DNA from: Geobacillus genomosp. 3
GTDB lineage: Bacteria > Bacillota > Bacilli > Bacillales > Anoxybacillaceae
Assembly: GCF_000445995.2 (NCBI RefSeq)
Contig: NC_022080.4
Span: forward strand, 1,178,001-1,242,000
DNA length: 64,000 nt
Direction of reading: 5' to 3'
Position numbers and translations under genes: made by a program. The notes under the pieces are model-generated. The model saw only the letters and a list, made by a program, of their open reading frames with translations. It did no database searches and was not told where the DNA came from. Every line of letters begins with the position of its first letter. The stretch's first letter is position 1. Of the stretch, positions 37,327 to 45,874 are shown piece after piece.

Positions 37327-38472
37327 GTGGCAGCCCGCTATTTGCGCGAGGAGCACCATATTTTCCGCGACGCATTCCGCAAGTTTTTAGAGAAAGAAGC
37401 GTATCCGTACTACAACGAATGGGAGCAGCGCGGCATCATTCCGCGGTCATTTTGGGCGAAAATGGGCGAAAACGGCTTTCTTTGTCCGTGGGTGGATGAA
37501 ACGTATGGGGGATTTGGCGCCGATTTTGCTTACTCAGTCGTCATCAATGAGGAACTGGAAAAGGTTGGTTCAAGTCTTGTCGGCATCGGCTTGCACAACG
37601 ACATTGTTGTGCCGTACATTGCGGCATACGGCACCGAAGAACAAAAACAAAAATGGCTGCCGAAATGCGTCAGCGGCGAACTCATTACGGCAATCGCCAT
37701 GACCGAGCCGGGCGCCGGATCGGATTTGGCGAACATTTCCACGACGGCCATCAAAGACGGCGATGATTACATCGTCAACGGGCAAAAAACGTTCATCACG
37801 AACGGCATTCATGCCGATTTGATCATCGTCGCCTGCAAAACCGACCCGCAGGCGAACCCCCCGCACCGCGGCATCAGCCTGCTTGTCGTCGAACGCGATA
37901 CGCCGGGGTTCACACGCGGCCGGAAGCTTGACAAAGTCGGGCTGCACGCCCAAGATACCGCCGAGCTGTTTTTCCAAGAGGCAAAAGTGCCGGCATCTAA
38001 CTTGCTCGGCGAGGAAGGAAAAGGATTTTATTATTTGATGGAAAAACTTCAGCAGGAGCGGTTGGTCGTCGCTATCGCTGCGCAAACGGCAGCGGAAGTG
38101 ATGTTCTCGTTGACCAAACAATATGTGAAACAGCGGTCCGCATTCGGCAGGCGGGTGAGCGGGTTTCAAACCGTTCAGTTTCGCCTTGCGGAAATGGCGA
38201 CCGAAATCGCCCTCGGGCGCACGTTTGTCGACCGTGTTATTGAAGAGCATATGGCGGGAAAACAGATCGTCACGGAAGTGTCGATGGCGAAATGGTGGAT
38301 TACGGAAATGGCGAAACGCGTCGCCGCCGAGGCGATGCAGCTGCACGGTGGCTACGGCTATATGGAAGAATACGAGATCGCCCGGCGCTACCGCGATATC
38401 CCGGTCAGCGCCATCTACGCCGGGACGAACGAGATGATGAAAACGATCATCGCTCGGCAGTTAGACTTGTAG
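37327..38472 (+). CDS. Acyl-CoA dehydrogenase
   Basis: A 381-residue flavoenzyme starting with GTG three bases after the ligase stop. Family signatures are AMTEPGAGSDLANIST (about 125-140) for FAD/substrate contact, and QRSAFGRRVSGFQTVQ. QLHGGYGYMEEYEIARRYRD and AIYAGTNEMMK near the C-terminus follow, the latter carrying the likely catalytic glutamate. It would introduce the 2,3-double bond in acyl-CoA and pass electrons to an electron-transfer flavoprotein, which is not encoded in the window. It lies in the six-gene fatty acid operon. Confidence 0.92.
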   Translation: MAARYLREEHHIFRDAFRKFLEKEAYPYYNEWEQRGIIPRSFWAKMGENGFLCPWVDETYGGFGADFAYSVVINEELEKVGSSLVGIGLHNDIVVPYIAAYGTEEQKQKWLPKCVSGELITAIAMTEPGAGSDLANISTTAIKDGDDYIVNGQKTFITNGIHADLIIVACKTDPQANPPHRGISLLVVERDTPGFTRGRKLDKVGLHAQDTAELFFQEAKVPASNLLGEEGKGFYYLMEKLQQERLVVAIAAQTAAEVMFSLTKQYVKQRSAFGRRVSGFQTVQFRLAEMATEIALGRTFVDRVIEEHMAGKQIVTEVSMAKWWITEMAKRVAAEAMQLHGGYGYMEEYEIARRYRDIPVSAIYAGTNEMMKTIIARQLDL

Positions 38473-38486
38473 AAAGGGGGATCGCG

Positions 38487-39563
38487 GTGCTGGACGGCAT
38501 TATGGTACTTGACTTTTCCCATTATTTGCCCGGTCCGTTTGCCAGCTGGCGCCTTGCGCAGCTTGGAGCGGACGTCATCAAAATCGAGCCGCCATCCGGC
38601 GACCGGCTGCGTCCGTTCGCCGGGGGCCGGCTGTTTGCCGCCTACAACGCCGGCAAAAAAAGCGTCGCTTTAGACTTAAAGACCGAGAAAGGGCGCAACC
38701 AAGCCCGGCGGCTTGCCGCCCGCGCCGACGTGTTGATTGAAAGCTTCCGACCCGGGGTGATGGCGCGGCTTGGGCTCGGCTATGACGATGTGCGCCGTGA
38801 CAATGAAAGGATCATTTACTGTTCGATCAGCGGCTTTGGCCAACGGAGCGGGCGCTCGTTGCTCGGCAGCCATGATTTGAACTACATGGCGCTTTCCGGC
38901 TTGTTGGCGCAGCTCGCTGATGACAGCGGCCGCCCAGTTCACCCGAACGTGACGCTCGCCGATTTTATCGGCGGCATGGCGGCGGCCGAACGCATTTTGG
39001 CGGCCTTGTTTGCCCGTGAGAAAACGGGAGCCGGCGCACATTTGGACGTCTCGCTTGTCGATGGCCTGGCGGCGATGATGGCCGGCCATTTCGCCATTGA
39101 GCACGGCGGCGGACCGAAAAACGGTTTGGCCGAGCTTTCCGGTGAGGTGGTGTGCTACCAGCTGTATGAGACAAAAGACGGCCGCTATATGAGTTTGGCA
39201 GCGCTCGAGCCGCACTTTTGGCGGCAATTTTGCGAAGCGGTCAGCCGTCCGGAATGGATCGGGGCGCAATGGGCGCCGGCACGGCCGGGGGAAGCGGTAT
39301 ATGACGGGCTTGTCGCCTTGTTCCGCGAAAAGACATTGGACGAGTGGCGCGCGTTCGCCGAAACGGTCGATGCCTGTCTCGCCCCGGTGCTCGAAACAAG
39401 AGAGGCGAAGGAATGGTTTGCTGATCATCGGCTTCGCCATCTCGTCCGGCTGCGGCCGGATGGCGCCTGGACGGCGGCGCATGGATCGGATGGCCGATGG
39501 GAGGACGGCGCAGCCGTCCCGAACACGAATGAACACGCCTACTTATTAAGGGAGGGGGAATGA
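38487..39563 (+). CDS. Family III CoA-transferase / alpha-methylacyl-CoA racemase-like protein
   Basis: A 358-residue CaiB/BaiF superfamily protein. GTG at 38487 follows AAAGGGGGATC; the longer frame from 38292 overlaps the dehydrogenase and is rejected. The start MLDGIMVLDFSHYLPGPFAS and the segment RLAQLGADVIKIEPP are typical. SHDLNYMALSGLL matches the HD-Nx-A-LSG region of alpha-methylacyl-CoA racemases better than that of formyl- or carnitine-CoA transferases. A racemase role would fit breakdown of methyl-branched acids by the neighbouring enzymes. A transferase role cannot be excluded by eye. Confidence 0.82.
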   Translation: MLDGIMVLDFSHYLPGPFASWRLAQLGADVIKIEPPSGDRLRPFAGGRLFAAYNAGKKSVALDLKTEKGRNQARRLAARADVLIESFRPGVMARLGLGYDDVRRDNERIIYCSISGFGQRSGRSLLGSHDLNYMALSGLLAQLADDSGRPVHPNVTLADFIGGMAAAERILAALFAREKTGAGAHLDVSLVDGLAAMMAGHFAIEHGGGPKNGLAELSGEVVCYQLYETKDGRYMSLAALEPHFWRQFCEAVSRPEWIGAQWAPARPGEAVYDGLVALFREKTLDEWRAFAETVDACLAPVLETREAKEWFADHRLRHLVRLRPDGAWTAAHGSDGRWEDGAAVPNTNEHAYLLREGE

Positions 39564-39566
39564 ACG

Positions 39567-41186
39567 ATGATGAAAACACCGTTAAACATTTCGATGATGC
39601 TCGAGCGGGCGGAGCTGTTTTTCCCGGCGAAACAAGTCGTCTCGCGCATGAAAGGGGGCATTGTCCGCCATACATACAAGGAGATCGGCGAGCGAACGCG
39701 GCGGTTGTCAAGCGTGTTAAAACGGCTTGGCGTCGAGGTCGGCGACCGCGTCGGCACGTTCGCGTGGAACCATCACCGCCATTTGGAAGCGTATTTTGCC
39801 ATTCCCGGCATCGGGGCGGTGCTTCATACGATCAACATTCGCCTTTCGGCGCAGCATATCGCCTACATCATCAACCATGCCGATGACCGCGTCCTGCTGA
39901 TTGACGACGATTTGCTCCCGGCGATCGAGGCGGTCAAAGACGAGATCTCGAACGTGCGCGCCTTTATTATCATGACTGATAAGGATGAGCTGCCGGAAAC
40001 GACGCTTTCGCCGGTGTACCATTACGAAAAGCTGCTCGCGGATGGCGATCCTTCCTTTCCATTTTTAAAAGACCTCGATGAATACCGACCGGCCGGTATG
40101 TGCTATACGTCGGCGACAACAGGTGCTCCGAAAGGGGTCGTCTATACGCACCGAAGCACCGTCCTGCACGCGATGGCGCTCGGGTTGGCTGACACGCAAG
40201 GGCTGTGCGAGCGCGATGTCATCATGCCGGTCGTGCCGATGTTCCATGTCAACGCCTGGGGACTGCCGTTTGCCGCCACGTGGTTCGGCTCGACGATCGT
40301 CATGCCGGGGCCGGCGTTTACGCCGACAGTGCTTGCCGAGCTCATTGATGCTGAGCGGGTGACGATCACGGCCGGCGTGCCGACGATTTGGCTTGGACTC
40401 TTGCAAGAATTGGAGAAAGGAACCTACGATGTCAGCAGCTTAACGCGTGTCATTTGCGGCGGGTCGGCCGCACCGAAAGGGGTCATCCGGACGTTCGAAG
40501 AAAAGTACGGCATTCCGTTTATTCACGCATACGGGATGACGGAAACGAGCCCGTTGGTGCTCGTCTCGCGTCCGAAAAGCTATCAAGACGGACTGTCATA
40601 CGAGGAGAAGCTCGACATTCGCGCCAAACAAGGGCTGCTGGCGCCGGGTCTTGAAATGAAAGTGATCGGCCAAAACGGCCCGGTCCGCTGGGACGGGAAG
40701 GAAATGGGTGAGCTTTGCCTGCGCGGGCCGTGGATTGCCGCCGAATATTACAACGATGAGCGGACGAAAGACTCGTTCCGCGACGGCTGGCTCCATACCG
40801 GCGATGTCGTCACCGTCGACGAAGAAGGGTTTGTGAAAATCGTCGACCGGACGAAAGATGTCATTAAAAGCGGCGGAGAATGGATTTCGTCGGTTGATTT
40901 GGAAAACGCCCTTATGGCGCACGAGGCGGTGTTTGAAGCGGCGGTCGTCGCCGTGCCGCATCCGAAATGGCAAGAGCGGCCGATTGCCTGCGTCGTGCTG
41001 AAAGAAGGGAAAAATGTCACAAAAGAAGAGCTGTACGACTTTTTGCGTCCGCAGTTCACGAAATGGTGGCTGCCGGATGACATTGTATTTCTTGATGAAA
41101 TTCCGAAAACGAGCGTCGGCAAATTTTTAAAGCGGAAGCTGCGCGATGAGCTGGCGGCGCGCTATGCCGATGCGGCGACGGAGTAA
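39567..41186 (+). CDS. Long-chain acyl-CoA synthetase (AMP-forming), second of the cluster
   Basis: A 539-residue ANL ligase three bases after the previous stop; GGAGGGGGAATG precedes the ATG. Its ATP loop YTSATTGAPKGVVYTHRST has Ala where Gly is usual. AYGMTETSPLVLV, DGWLHTGDVVTVDEEG, DRTKDVIKSGGEWIS and TSVGKFLKR complete the set of core motifs. It resembles medium/long-chain fatty acid ligases of the FadD/AlkK type. Together with the first ligase it gives this cluster two activating enzymes, possibly for different acids. Start could be either of two adjacent ATG codons. Confidence 0.9.
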   Translation: MMKTPLNISMMLERAELFFPAKQVVSRMKGGIVRHTYKEIGERTRRLSSVLKRLGVEVGDRVGTFAWNHHRHLEAYFAIPGIGAVLHTINIRLSAQHIAYIINHADDRVLLIDDDLLPAIEAVKDEISNVRAFIIMTDKDELPETTLSPVYHYEKLLADGDPSFPFLKDLDEYRPAGMCYTSATTGAPKGVVYTHRSTVLHAMALGLADTQGLCERDVIMPVVPMFHVNAWGLPFAATWFGSTIVMPGPAFTPTVLAELIDAERVTITAGVPTIWLGLLQELEKGTYDVSSLTRVICGGSAAPKGVIRTFEEKYGIPFIHAYGMTETSPLVLVSRPKSYQDGLSYEEKLDIRAKQGLLAPGLEMKVIGQNGPVRWDGKEMGELCLRGPWIAAEYYNDERTKDSFRDGWLHTGDVVTVDEEGFVKIVDRTKDVIKSGGEWISSVDLENALMAHEAVFEAAVVAVPHPKWQERPIACVVLKEGKNVTKEELYDFLRPQFTKWWLPDDIVFLDEIPKTSVGKFLKRKLRDELAARYADAATE

Positions 41187-41200
41187 AGGAGGCGAACAAC

Positions 41201-42052
41201 GTGGCAGACACTATTGCGGTCATCGGCGCCGGCGTGATGGGAAGCGGCATCGCGCAAACGGCGGCGATGGCGGAAAAAACGGTGTACTTATATGACGTGT
41301 CCGAAACGGCTTTGCAAAACGGGCTCGCTTCGGCGGAAAAAAGTTTGCGCCGCTTTGTCAAAGCCGGCGAGCTGTCCGAGCCGGAGGCAGCGTCGGCGCT
41401 TGGGCGCATCCGCCCGACCATCGATTTGGCTGAAGCGGTGCGCGGGGCGGACGTCGTCATTGAAGCCGTGCCGGAAAACTTGGCGCTGAAAAAAGACGTG
41501 TTTCAAAGACTTGATGAGCTGGCCGGGCCGAACGCCATTTTGGCGACCAACACATCGGAGTTGAGCGTCACGGCGCTCGCTGCCGCGACCAGGCGGCCGG
41601 AGAGAGTGATCGGCATGCATTGGTTCAATCCGGCCCCGGTGATGAAACTGATTGAGATTGTCAAAGGCGAGACGACCTCTGATGAAACGGTTGACGCCAT
41701 CCGCCGCCTGTCCGCGGAGCTTGGCAAAGAAACGGTGGTGGTCAAGGATCGGCAAGGATTTGTGACGACAAGGGCGATCGCCGCTCATATGATCGAATGC
41801 ATCCGCATGTACGAAGAAGGAGTGGCCTCAGCGGAAGACATCGATAAAGCGGTGCGCCTCGGGCTCAATTACCCGATGGGGCCGCTTGAACTCGCCGACA
41901 TGGTTGGGCTCGATACGCTTTTGTTTGTGAGCGAAAATATGACGGAAGCGTACGGCGGCCGGTTCCGCGCACCGCAGCTTTTGCGCAAGCTCGTTGAGGC
42001 CGGTCATTTAGGCCGGAAGACGGGAAAAGGGTTTTATGCGTATTCAACATGA
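41201..42052 (+). CDS. 3-hydroxyacyl-CoA (3-hydroxybutyryl-CoA) dehydrogenase
   Basis: A 283-residue NAD-dependent enzyme with AAAGGAGGCGAAC before a GTG start. The Rossmann fold begins AVIGAGVMGSGIAQT (residues 5-19). GMHWFNPAPVMKLIEIV contains the catalytic histidine, paired with the glutamate in the same segment; NYPMGPLELADMVGLD is the C-terminal dimer region. It oxidises the 3-hydroxyl group in beta-oxidation or runs in reverse in butyryl-CoA metabolism. It resembles B. subtilis MmgB. It is monofunctional, lacking the hydratase domain of FadB. Confidence 0.92.
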   Translation: MADTIAVIGAGVMGSGIAQTAAMAEKTVYLYDVSETALQNGLASAEKSLRRFVKAGELSEPEAASALGRIRPTIDLAEAVRGADVVIEAVPENLALKKDVFQRLDELAGPNAILATNTSELSVTALAAATRRPERVIGMHWFNPAPVMKLIEIVKGETTSDETVDAIRRLSAELGKETVVVKDRQGFVTTRAIAAHMIECIRMYEEGVASAEDIDKAVRLGLNYPMGPLELADMVGLDTLLFVSENMTEAYGGRFRAPQLLRKLVEAGHLGRKTGKGFYAYST

Positions 42053-42196
42053 CAAGAAGCACAATAGGCTGGGCCGTCGGAGCGGGAACATGCCGATCCG
42101 GCGGCGTCCGCTGTCTGCCGGCACCTTTGCGCGAAACAGTGCGGCCTGCACCAAAGAAAGGCGCAGGGATGACCAAAATGACAAGGGGGAACAAGC

Positions 42197-43348
42197 ATGG
42201 TGCGTGAAGCGGTCATTGTGGAGGCGGTCAGAACGCCGGTCGGCAAGCGAAACGGCGTCTTCCGCGATGTTCATCCGGTGCATCTCGCCGCGGTCGTGCT
42301 CGATGAAGTCGTACGCCGGGCGGGCATTGAAAAGCGGATGGTCGAAGACATCGTCATGGGCTGCGTGACGCCGATCACCGAACAAGGATACAACATCGGC
42401 CGGCTCGCGGCGCTCGAGGCCGGATTCCCGATCGAAGTGCCGGCCGTGCAAATCAACCGGATGTGCGGCTCGGGCCAGCAGGCGATTCATTTCGCCGCCC
42501 AGGAAATCCGCTCCGGCGATATGGATGCCGCGATCGCCGCCGGAGTCGAAAGCATGACGAAAGTGCCCATTTTAAGCGATGGCAACGAACGGACGATTCC
42601 ACCGTCGCTTCATGAAAAATATGAGTTCATCCACCAAGGCGTCTCGGCCGAGCGAATCGCCAAAAAATACGGCCTGACGCGCGAGGAGCTCGACGCCTAC
42701 GCGTACGAAAGCCATCAGCGCGCCTTGGCGGCTTTGCGCGAAGGGAAGTTTCGCGCGGAAATCGTTCCGGTCAAAGGGCTGGACCGCGACGGCCGTGAGA
42801 TTCTCGTCGCCGATGACGAAGGGCCGCGGGCCGATACGTCGCCAGAAGCGCTCGCCGCACTGAAACCGGTTTTCCAAGAAGATGGCGTCATCACTGCCGG
42901 CAATGCGAGCCAAATGAGCGACGGGGCGGCAGCCGTGCTGTTGATGGAACGGGAGGCGGCGCAACGGTTCGGACTCACGCCGAAAGCGCGCATCGTCGCG
43001 CAAACGGTCGTCGGTTCCGACCCGACGTATATGCTCGATGGCGTCATTCCGGCGACACGGCAAGTGTTGAAAAAAGCGGGCCTCACGATCGACGACATCG
43101 ACCTCATTGAAATCAATGAAGCGTTTGCCCCGGTCGTGCTCGCCTGGCAAAAGGAAATCGGCGCTCCGCTTGCGAAAGTGAATGTCAACGGCGGCGCCAT
43201 TGCGCTTGGCCATCCGCTCGGCGCAACAGGCGTCAAGCTGATGACATCGCTCGTCCATGAACTGAAGCGGCGCGGCGGCCGCTACGGGCTGCTCACGATT
43301 TGCATCGGCCACGGCATGGCGACAGCCACGATCATTGAGCGGGGATAA
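42197..43348 (+). CDS. Acetyl-CoA acyltransferase (thiolase)
   Basis: A 383-residue thiolase with AAGGGGGAACAAGC before the ATG. The acyl-accepting cysteine is in QINRMCGSGQQAIHFA (about residue 90). The other active-site parts are NEAFAPVVLAW, GGAIALGHPLGATG and CIGHGMATA near the C-terminus. It cleaves 3-ketoacyl-CoA to acetyl-CoA and a shortened acyl-CoA. It ends the catabolic run and is followed by a terminator. A 144-bp gap separates it from the dehydrogenase gene; I see nothing functional in that gap. Confidence 0.93.
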   Translation: MVREAVIVEAVRTPVGKRNGVFRDVHPVHLAAVVLDEVVRRAGIEKRMVEDIVMGCVTPITEQGYNIGRLAALEAGFPIEVPAVQINRMCGSGQQAIHFAAQEIRSGDMDAAIAAGVESMTKVPILSDGNERTIPPSLHEKYEFIHQGVSAERIAKKYGLTREELDAYAYESHQRALAALREGKFRAEIVPVKGLDRDGREILVADDEGPRADTSPEALAALKPVFQEDGVITAGNASQMSDGAAAVLLMEREAAQRFGLTPKARIVAQTVVGSDPTYMLDGVIPATRQVLKKAGLTIDDIDLIEINEAFAPVVLAWQKEIGAPLAKVNVNGGAIALGHPLGATGVKLMTSLVHELKRRGGRYGLLTICIGHGMATATIIERG

Positions 43349-43384
43349 GGAGTGAGAATGATTGGGGGGGAAGCGTTCGACAGC

Positions 43385-43416
43385 AGGGCGGCCGTCAAGC
43401 CGCCCCGCATTTTTTT
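43385..43416 (+). terminator. Terminator after the thiolase
   Basis: GGGCGGC (43386-43392) and GCCGCCC (43399-43405), then CGCA and seven T residues. Confidence 0.82.
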
Positions 43417-43487
43417 CGTAAAACGATAGGACGGAGCGGGAGTGCCTGTGATAAGATGAAAGAAAAGCAAGGGAAAGGGGAAACGCA

Positions 43488-44057
43488 GTGCAAAAAGAAA
43501 GACCTTTTTACACATATCAGGACATTGAACGTTGGGAAGGAAATTGGGAACTGATCGAAGGGGTTCCGTATTTATTGGCCTCTCCATCGTTTGAGCATCA
43601 GTATGTGGTCGGGCAACTGCACCTTGCGTTGGCTTCGTATTTTCAGGCACGTGGCTGTCATGTCATTCTTGGTCCGTTTGATGTTCAGCTTGATCCTGAG
43701 GAGCCGGAACGGATGGCAAAAACGGTTGTTCAGCCAGATTTATCAGTTGTTTGCCGGGTTGAGCAAATGAGGAATCGGCGAATGAAAGGGGCTCCCGATC
43801 TTGTTGTGGAAGTGCTGTCGCCAAGCACCGCCCTGCGTGATCGAAATCAGAAATATTATTTATATGAGAAATATGGCGTGCATGAGTATTGGATTGTAGA
43901 TCCCATCAATCGGACGATCGAAGTGTTCAGTTGGCAAGATGGGAGATTTCAACAGCGGGCGGTTTTCGGACCAAGCGATGAGCTTGTTTCGTTTTGGCAG
44001 CCTGATTTGACGGTTTCGCTCGCCCCTGTGTTTCCTCCTGAAGAAAGCAACGTCTAG
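43488..44057 (+). CDS. Uma2-family (DUF820) restriction-endonuclease-fold protein
   Basis: A 189-residue cytoplasmic protein starting with GTG after GGGAAAGGGGAAACG. The PD-(D/E)XK-like core is VVQPDLSVVCR, then GAPDLVVEVLSPST, RDRNQKYYLYEKYGVHEYW and IVDP, typical of Uma2 proteins, which are abundant in cyanobacteria, Chloroflexi and some thermophilic bacilli. The nuclease fold is well supported by family pattern; biological role is unknown, although mobile-element links have been suggested. It has slightly lower GC in places than its neighbours, which may indicate later arrival (visual impression only). Confidence 0.85.
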   Translation: MQKERPFYTYQDIERWEGNWELIEGVPYLLASPSFEHQYVVGQLHLALASYFQARGCHVILGPFDVQLDPEEPERMAKTVVQPDLSVVCRVEQMRNRRMKGAPDLVVEVLSPSTALRDRNQKYYLYEKYGVHEYWIVDPINRTIEVFSWQDGRFQQRAVFGPSDELVSFWQPDLTVSLAPVFPPEESNV

Positions 44058-44143
44058 CTGTTGGAAAACAGTCTTGTTTGGCCGTTGCTTCTGGAAATAA
44101 CGGTTTCGCCTTGAGTGTTAGGAAAGCAAAGGAGATGGAGGGC

Positions 44144-45022
44144 ATGAAACAGCCTGTTCTCGCTTCCTTGTATTTATCCCTTGCCGCTGGCATTTGGGGC
44201 GGGATGTATGTCGTGAGCAAATACGTGTTGGACTACATTCCGCCGTTGACGCTCGTCTGGCTTCGTTATGCCATTGCCTTGATCGTGCTTGCCGCCATTG
44301 CGGCGGCAAAACGCGAGCGCCCGCCGAAAAACGGGCGCGACTGGGGGATGGTCATTGCGATTGGCATGGTCGGCTATGTCGTCTCCATTTCTTTGCAATT
44401 TGTCGGCACGAAATGGTCGAACGCCCATACCGCTTCACTCATCACCGCCTCGACGCCGGCGTTTGTCGTTTTGTTTGCCCGTTGGCTGCTTGGCGAAGCG
44501 CTCACATGGCGGAAAATCAGCGCGCTGTTATTGGCGGCATCCGGCGTCATCGTCATCGTCGGCTTCGGAGGCGGCGGGGAGTCGACGTTCGCCGGAAATA
44601 TGGCGCTAGTCGGTGCAGCGGTCACTTGGGCGCTATTGTCGGTGCTTGTGAAAATGGCGTCAGTCCGATTGTCTGTATTTTCCATCACCACCTACGCCAT
44701 CTTGGCCGCATTTATTGGCATGACGCCGATGATGGCCGCTGAAAGGCCGGGCTTGGCTATAAACCAATGGAACGCGCCTGTCGTGCTCGGCGTGTTATAC
44801 CTCGGTGTGGTGTCGACCGCCGGCGCCTTTTTTCTTTGGAATAAAGGAATGGAGATGATGGACGCTGGCATCGGCTCGCTCTTTTTCTTTTTCCAGCCGC
44901 TCGTTGGCTCGCTTTTTGGCTGGCTGTTTTTGCATGAGCAGCTCACCGCCTCGTTTTGGCTCGGCGGCGCGCTCATTGTTACCGGTGTGGCGGTGGCGGT
45001 GCGAAGCGGGCCAAGCGCGTGA
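44144..45022 (+). CDS. EamA/DMT-family transporter
   Basis: A 292-residue protein with ten hydrophobic helices arranged as two EamA repeats (about residues 8-140 and 150-288). ATG at 44144 lies 9 bases after AAAGGAG; the frame could begin earlier at 44078, but without a ribosome site. GIWGGMYVVSKYVLDYIPP at the start and SLFFFFQPLVGSLFGWLFL near the end are typical. It probably exports amino acids or other small metabolites; substrate not predictable. Confidence 0.87.
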   Translation: MKQPVLASLYLSLAAGIWGGMYVVSKYVLDYIPPLTLVWLRYAIALIVLAAIAAAKRERPPKNGRDWGMVIAIGMVGYVVSISLQFVGTKWSNAHTASLITASTPAFVVLFARWLLGEALTWRKISALLLAASGVIVIVGFGGGGESTFAGNMALVGAAVTWALLSVLVKMASVRLSVFSITTYAILAAFIGMTPMMAAERPGLAINQWNAPVVLGVLYLGVVSTAGAFFLWNKGMEMMDAGIGSLFFFFQPLVGSLFGWLFLHEQLTASFWLGGALIVTGVAVAVRSGPSA

Positions 45023-45035
45023 GAAAGGAGGCGAT

Positions 45036-45071
45036 CAAAAAGCGAAGCGCCTTCGTGGAGGCCTTCGCTTA
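45036..45071 (-). terminator. Minus-strand terminator after the UPF0126 gene
   Basis: AAGCGAAG (45040-45047) and CTTCGCTT (45063-45070) form a stem. Read on the minus strand it ends in TTTTTG. On the plus strand there is no T-run. Confidence 0.75.
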
Positions 45072-45105
45072 ACGAACAGAAGGATGTTGCTTTCCGGTTG
45101 GTTTC

Positions 45106-45723
45106 TCACCGTCCGCCCACTTTTTCCCCGACCGCCCGGCGCGGCAGTTTCCAGCCGTATGTGTAGGATAAAATGCGCAAAGCGGCGACAGCGATAAACA
45201 GTATATACAGTTCCATAGGAGAATTCGCCCATCTCAACCCGATGGCAAGACCGGCGAGAATCGCCCAGGCGGCGTAAATTTCCGCATGCAACACGAGCGG
45301 CTTCCGCCCGGCGAGCACATCGCGGATGATGCCGCCGCCGCTGCCGGTCAACACGGCGGCGACGATGACGGCGCTTAGCGGATGCCCCATTTTCACCGCG
45401 TGCAGCGCTCCTTGGATGGCAAACGCCGACAAACCGAGGGCGTCAAAAAAGTTGCCCCACCGTTTCCATGGCGGCAACATTTGCCGTGGGAACAAATAGA
45501 CGACTGTCATCGAGATTAAGGCGACAAGAAAGAGCTCCCCCTGTTGCCATAAAGCTGACACGGGCAACCCGATCAGCAAATTGCGCACCGCCCCTCCGCC
45601 AAAGGCGGTAACGATCCCCAAAATATATACCCCGAGCAAATCGTACTCCTCTTCCATGGCGATGATCGCCCCGCTGATGGCGAACGCGATCGTGCCGATG
45701 ATGCTTAACACTTCCCATGTCAT
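45106..45723 (-). CDS. UPF0126 (TRIC-like) membrane protein, YvgT-type
   Basis: A 205-residue membrane protein with about seven helices; AAAGGAACG lies before the ATG at 45723. Two repeats are visible. The first is FAISGAIIAMEEEYDLLGVY with TAFGGGAVRNLLIG, and the second FAIQGALHAVKMGHPLSAV with TGSGGGIIRDVLAG. Duplicated GGG-x-R motifs are the hallmark of UPF0126, a family related to trimeric intracellular cation channels. Transport of K+ or small solutes is an inference from that relation. It is divergent from hflX. Confidence 0.88.
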   Translation of the reverse strand: MTWEVLSIIGTIAFAISGAIIAMEEEYDLLGVYILGIVTAFGGGAVRNLLIGLPVSALWQQGELFLVALISMTVVYLFPRQMLPPWKRWGNFFDALGLSAFAIQGALHAVKMGHPLSAVIVAAVLTGSGGGIIRDVLAGRKPLVLHAEIYAAWAILAGLAIGLRWANSPMELYILFIAVAALRILSYTYGWKLPRRAVGEKVGGR

Positions 45724-45874
45724 CGAAGTCGTTCCTTTCTAAGCGAATTTCTCCTATCATTGTAGGGGTAACAAAGCCCGGGAATCAATCATTTTTTTGA
45801 ATGAACTAGCAAGCCGGCCGCCCATTTTGGTATGATGGAAGAAGACAACAAGTCCGCCAGAAAGGAAGGATGCC

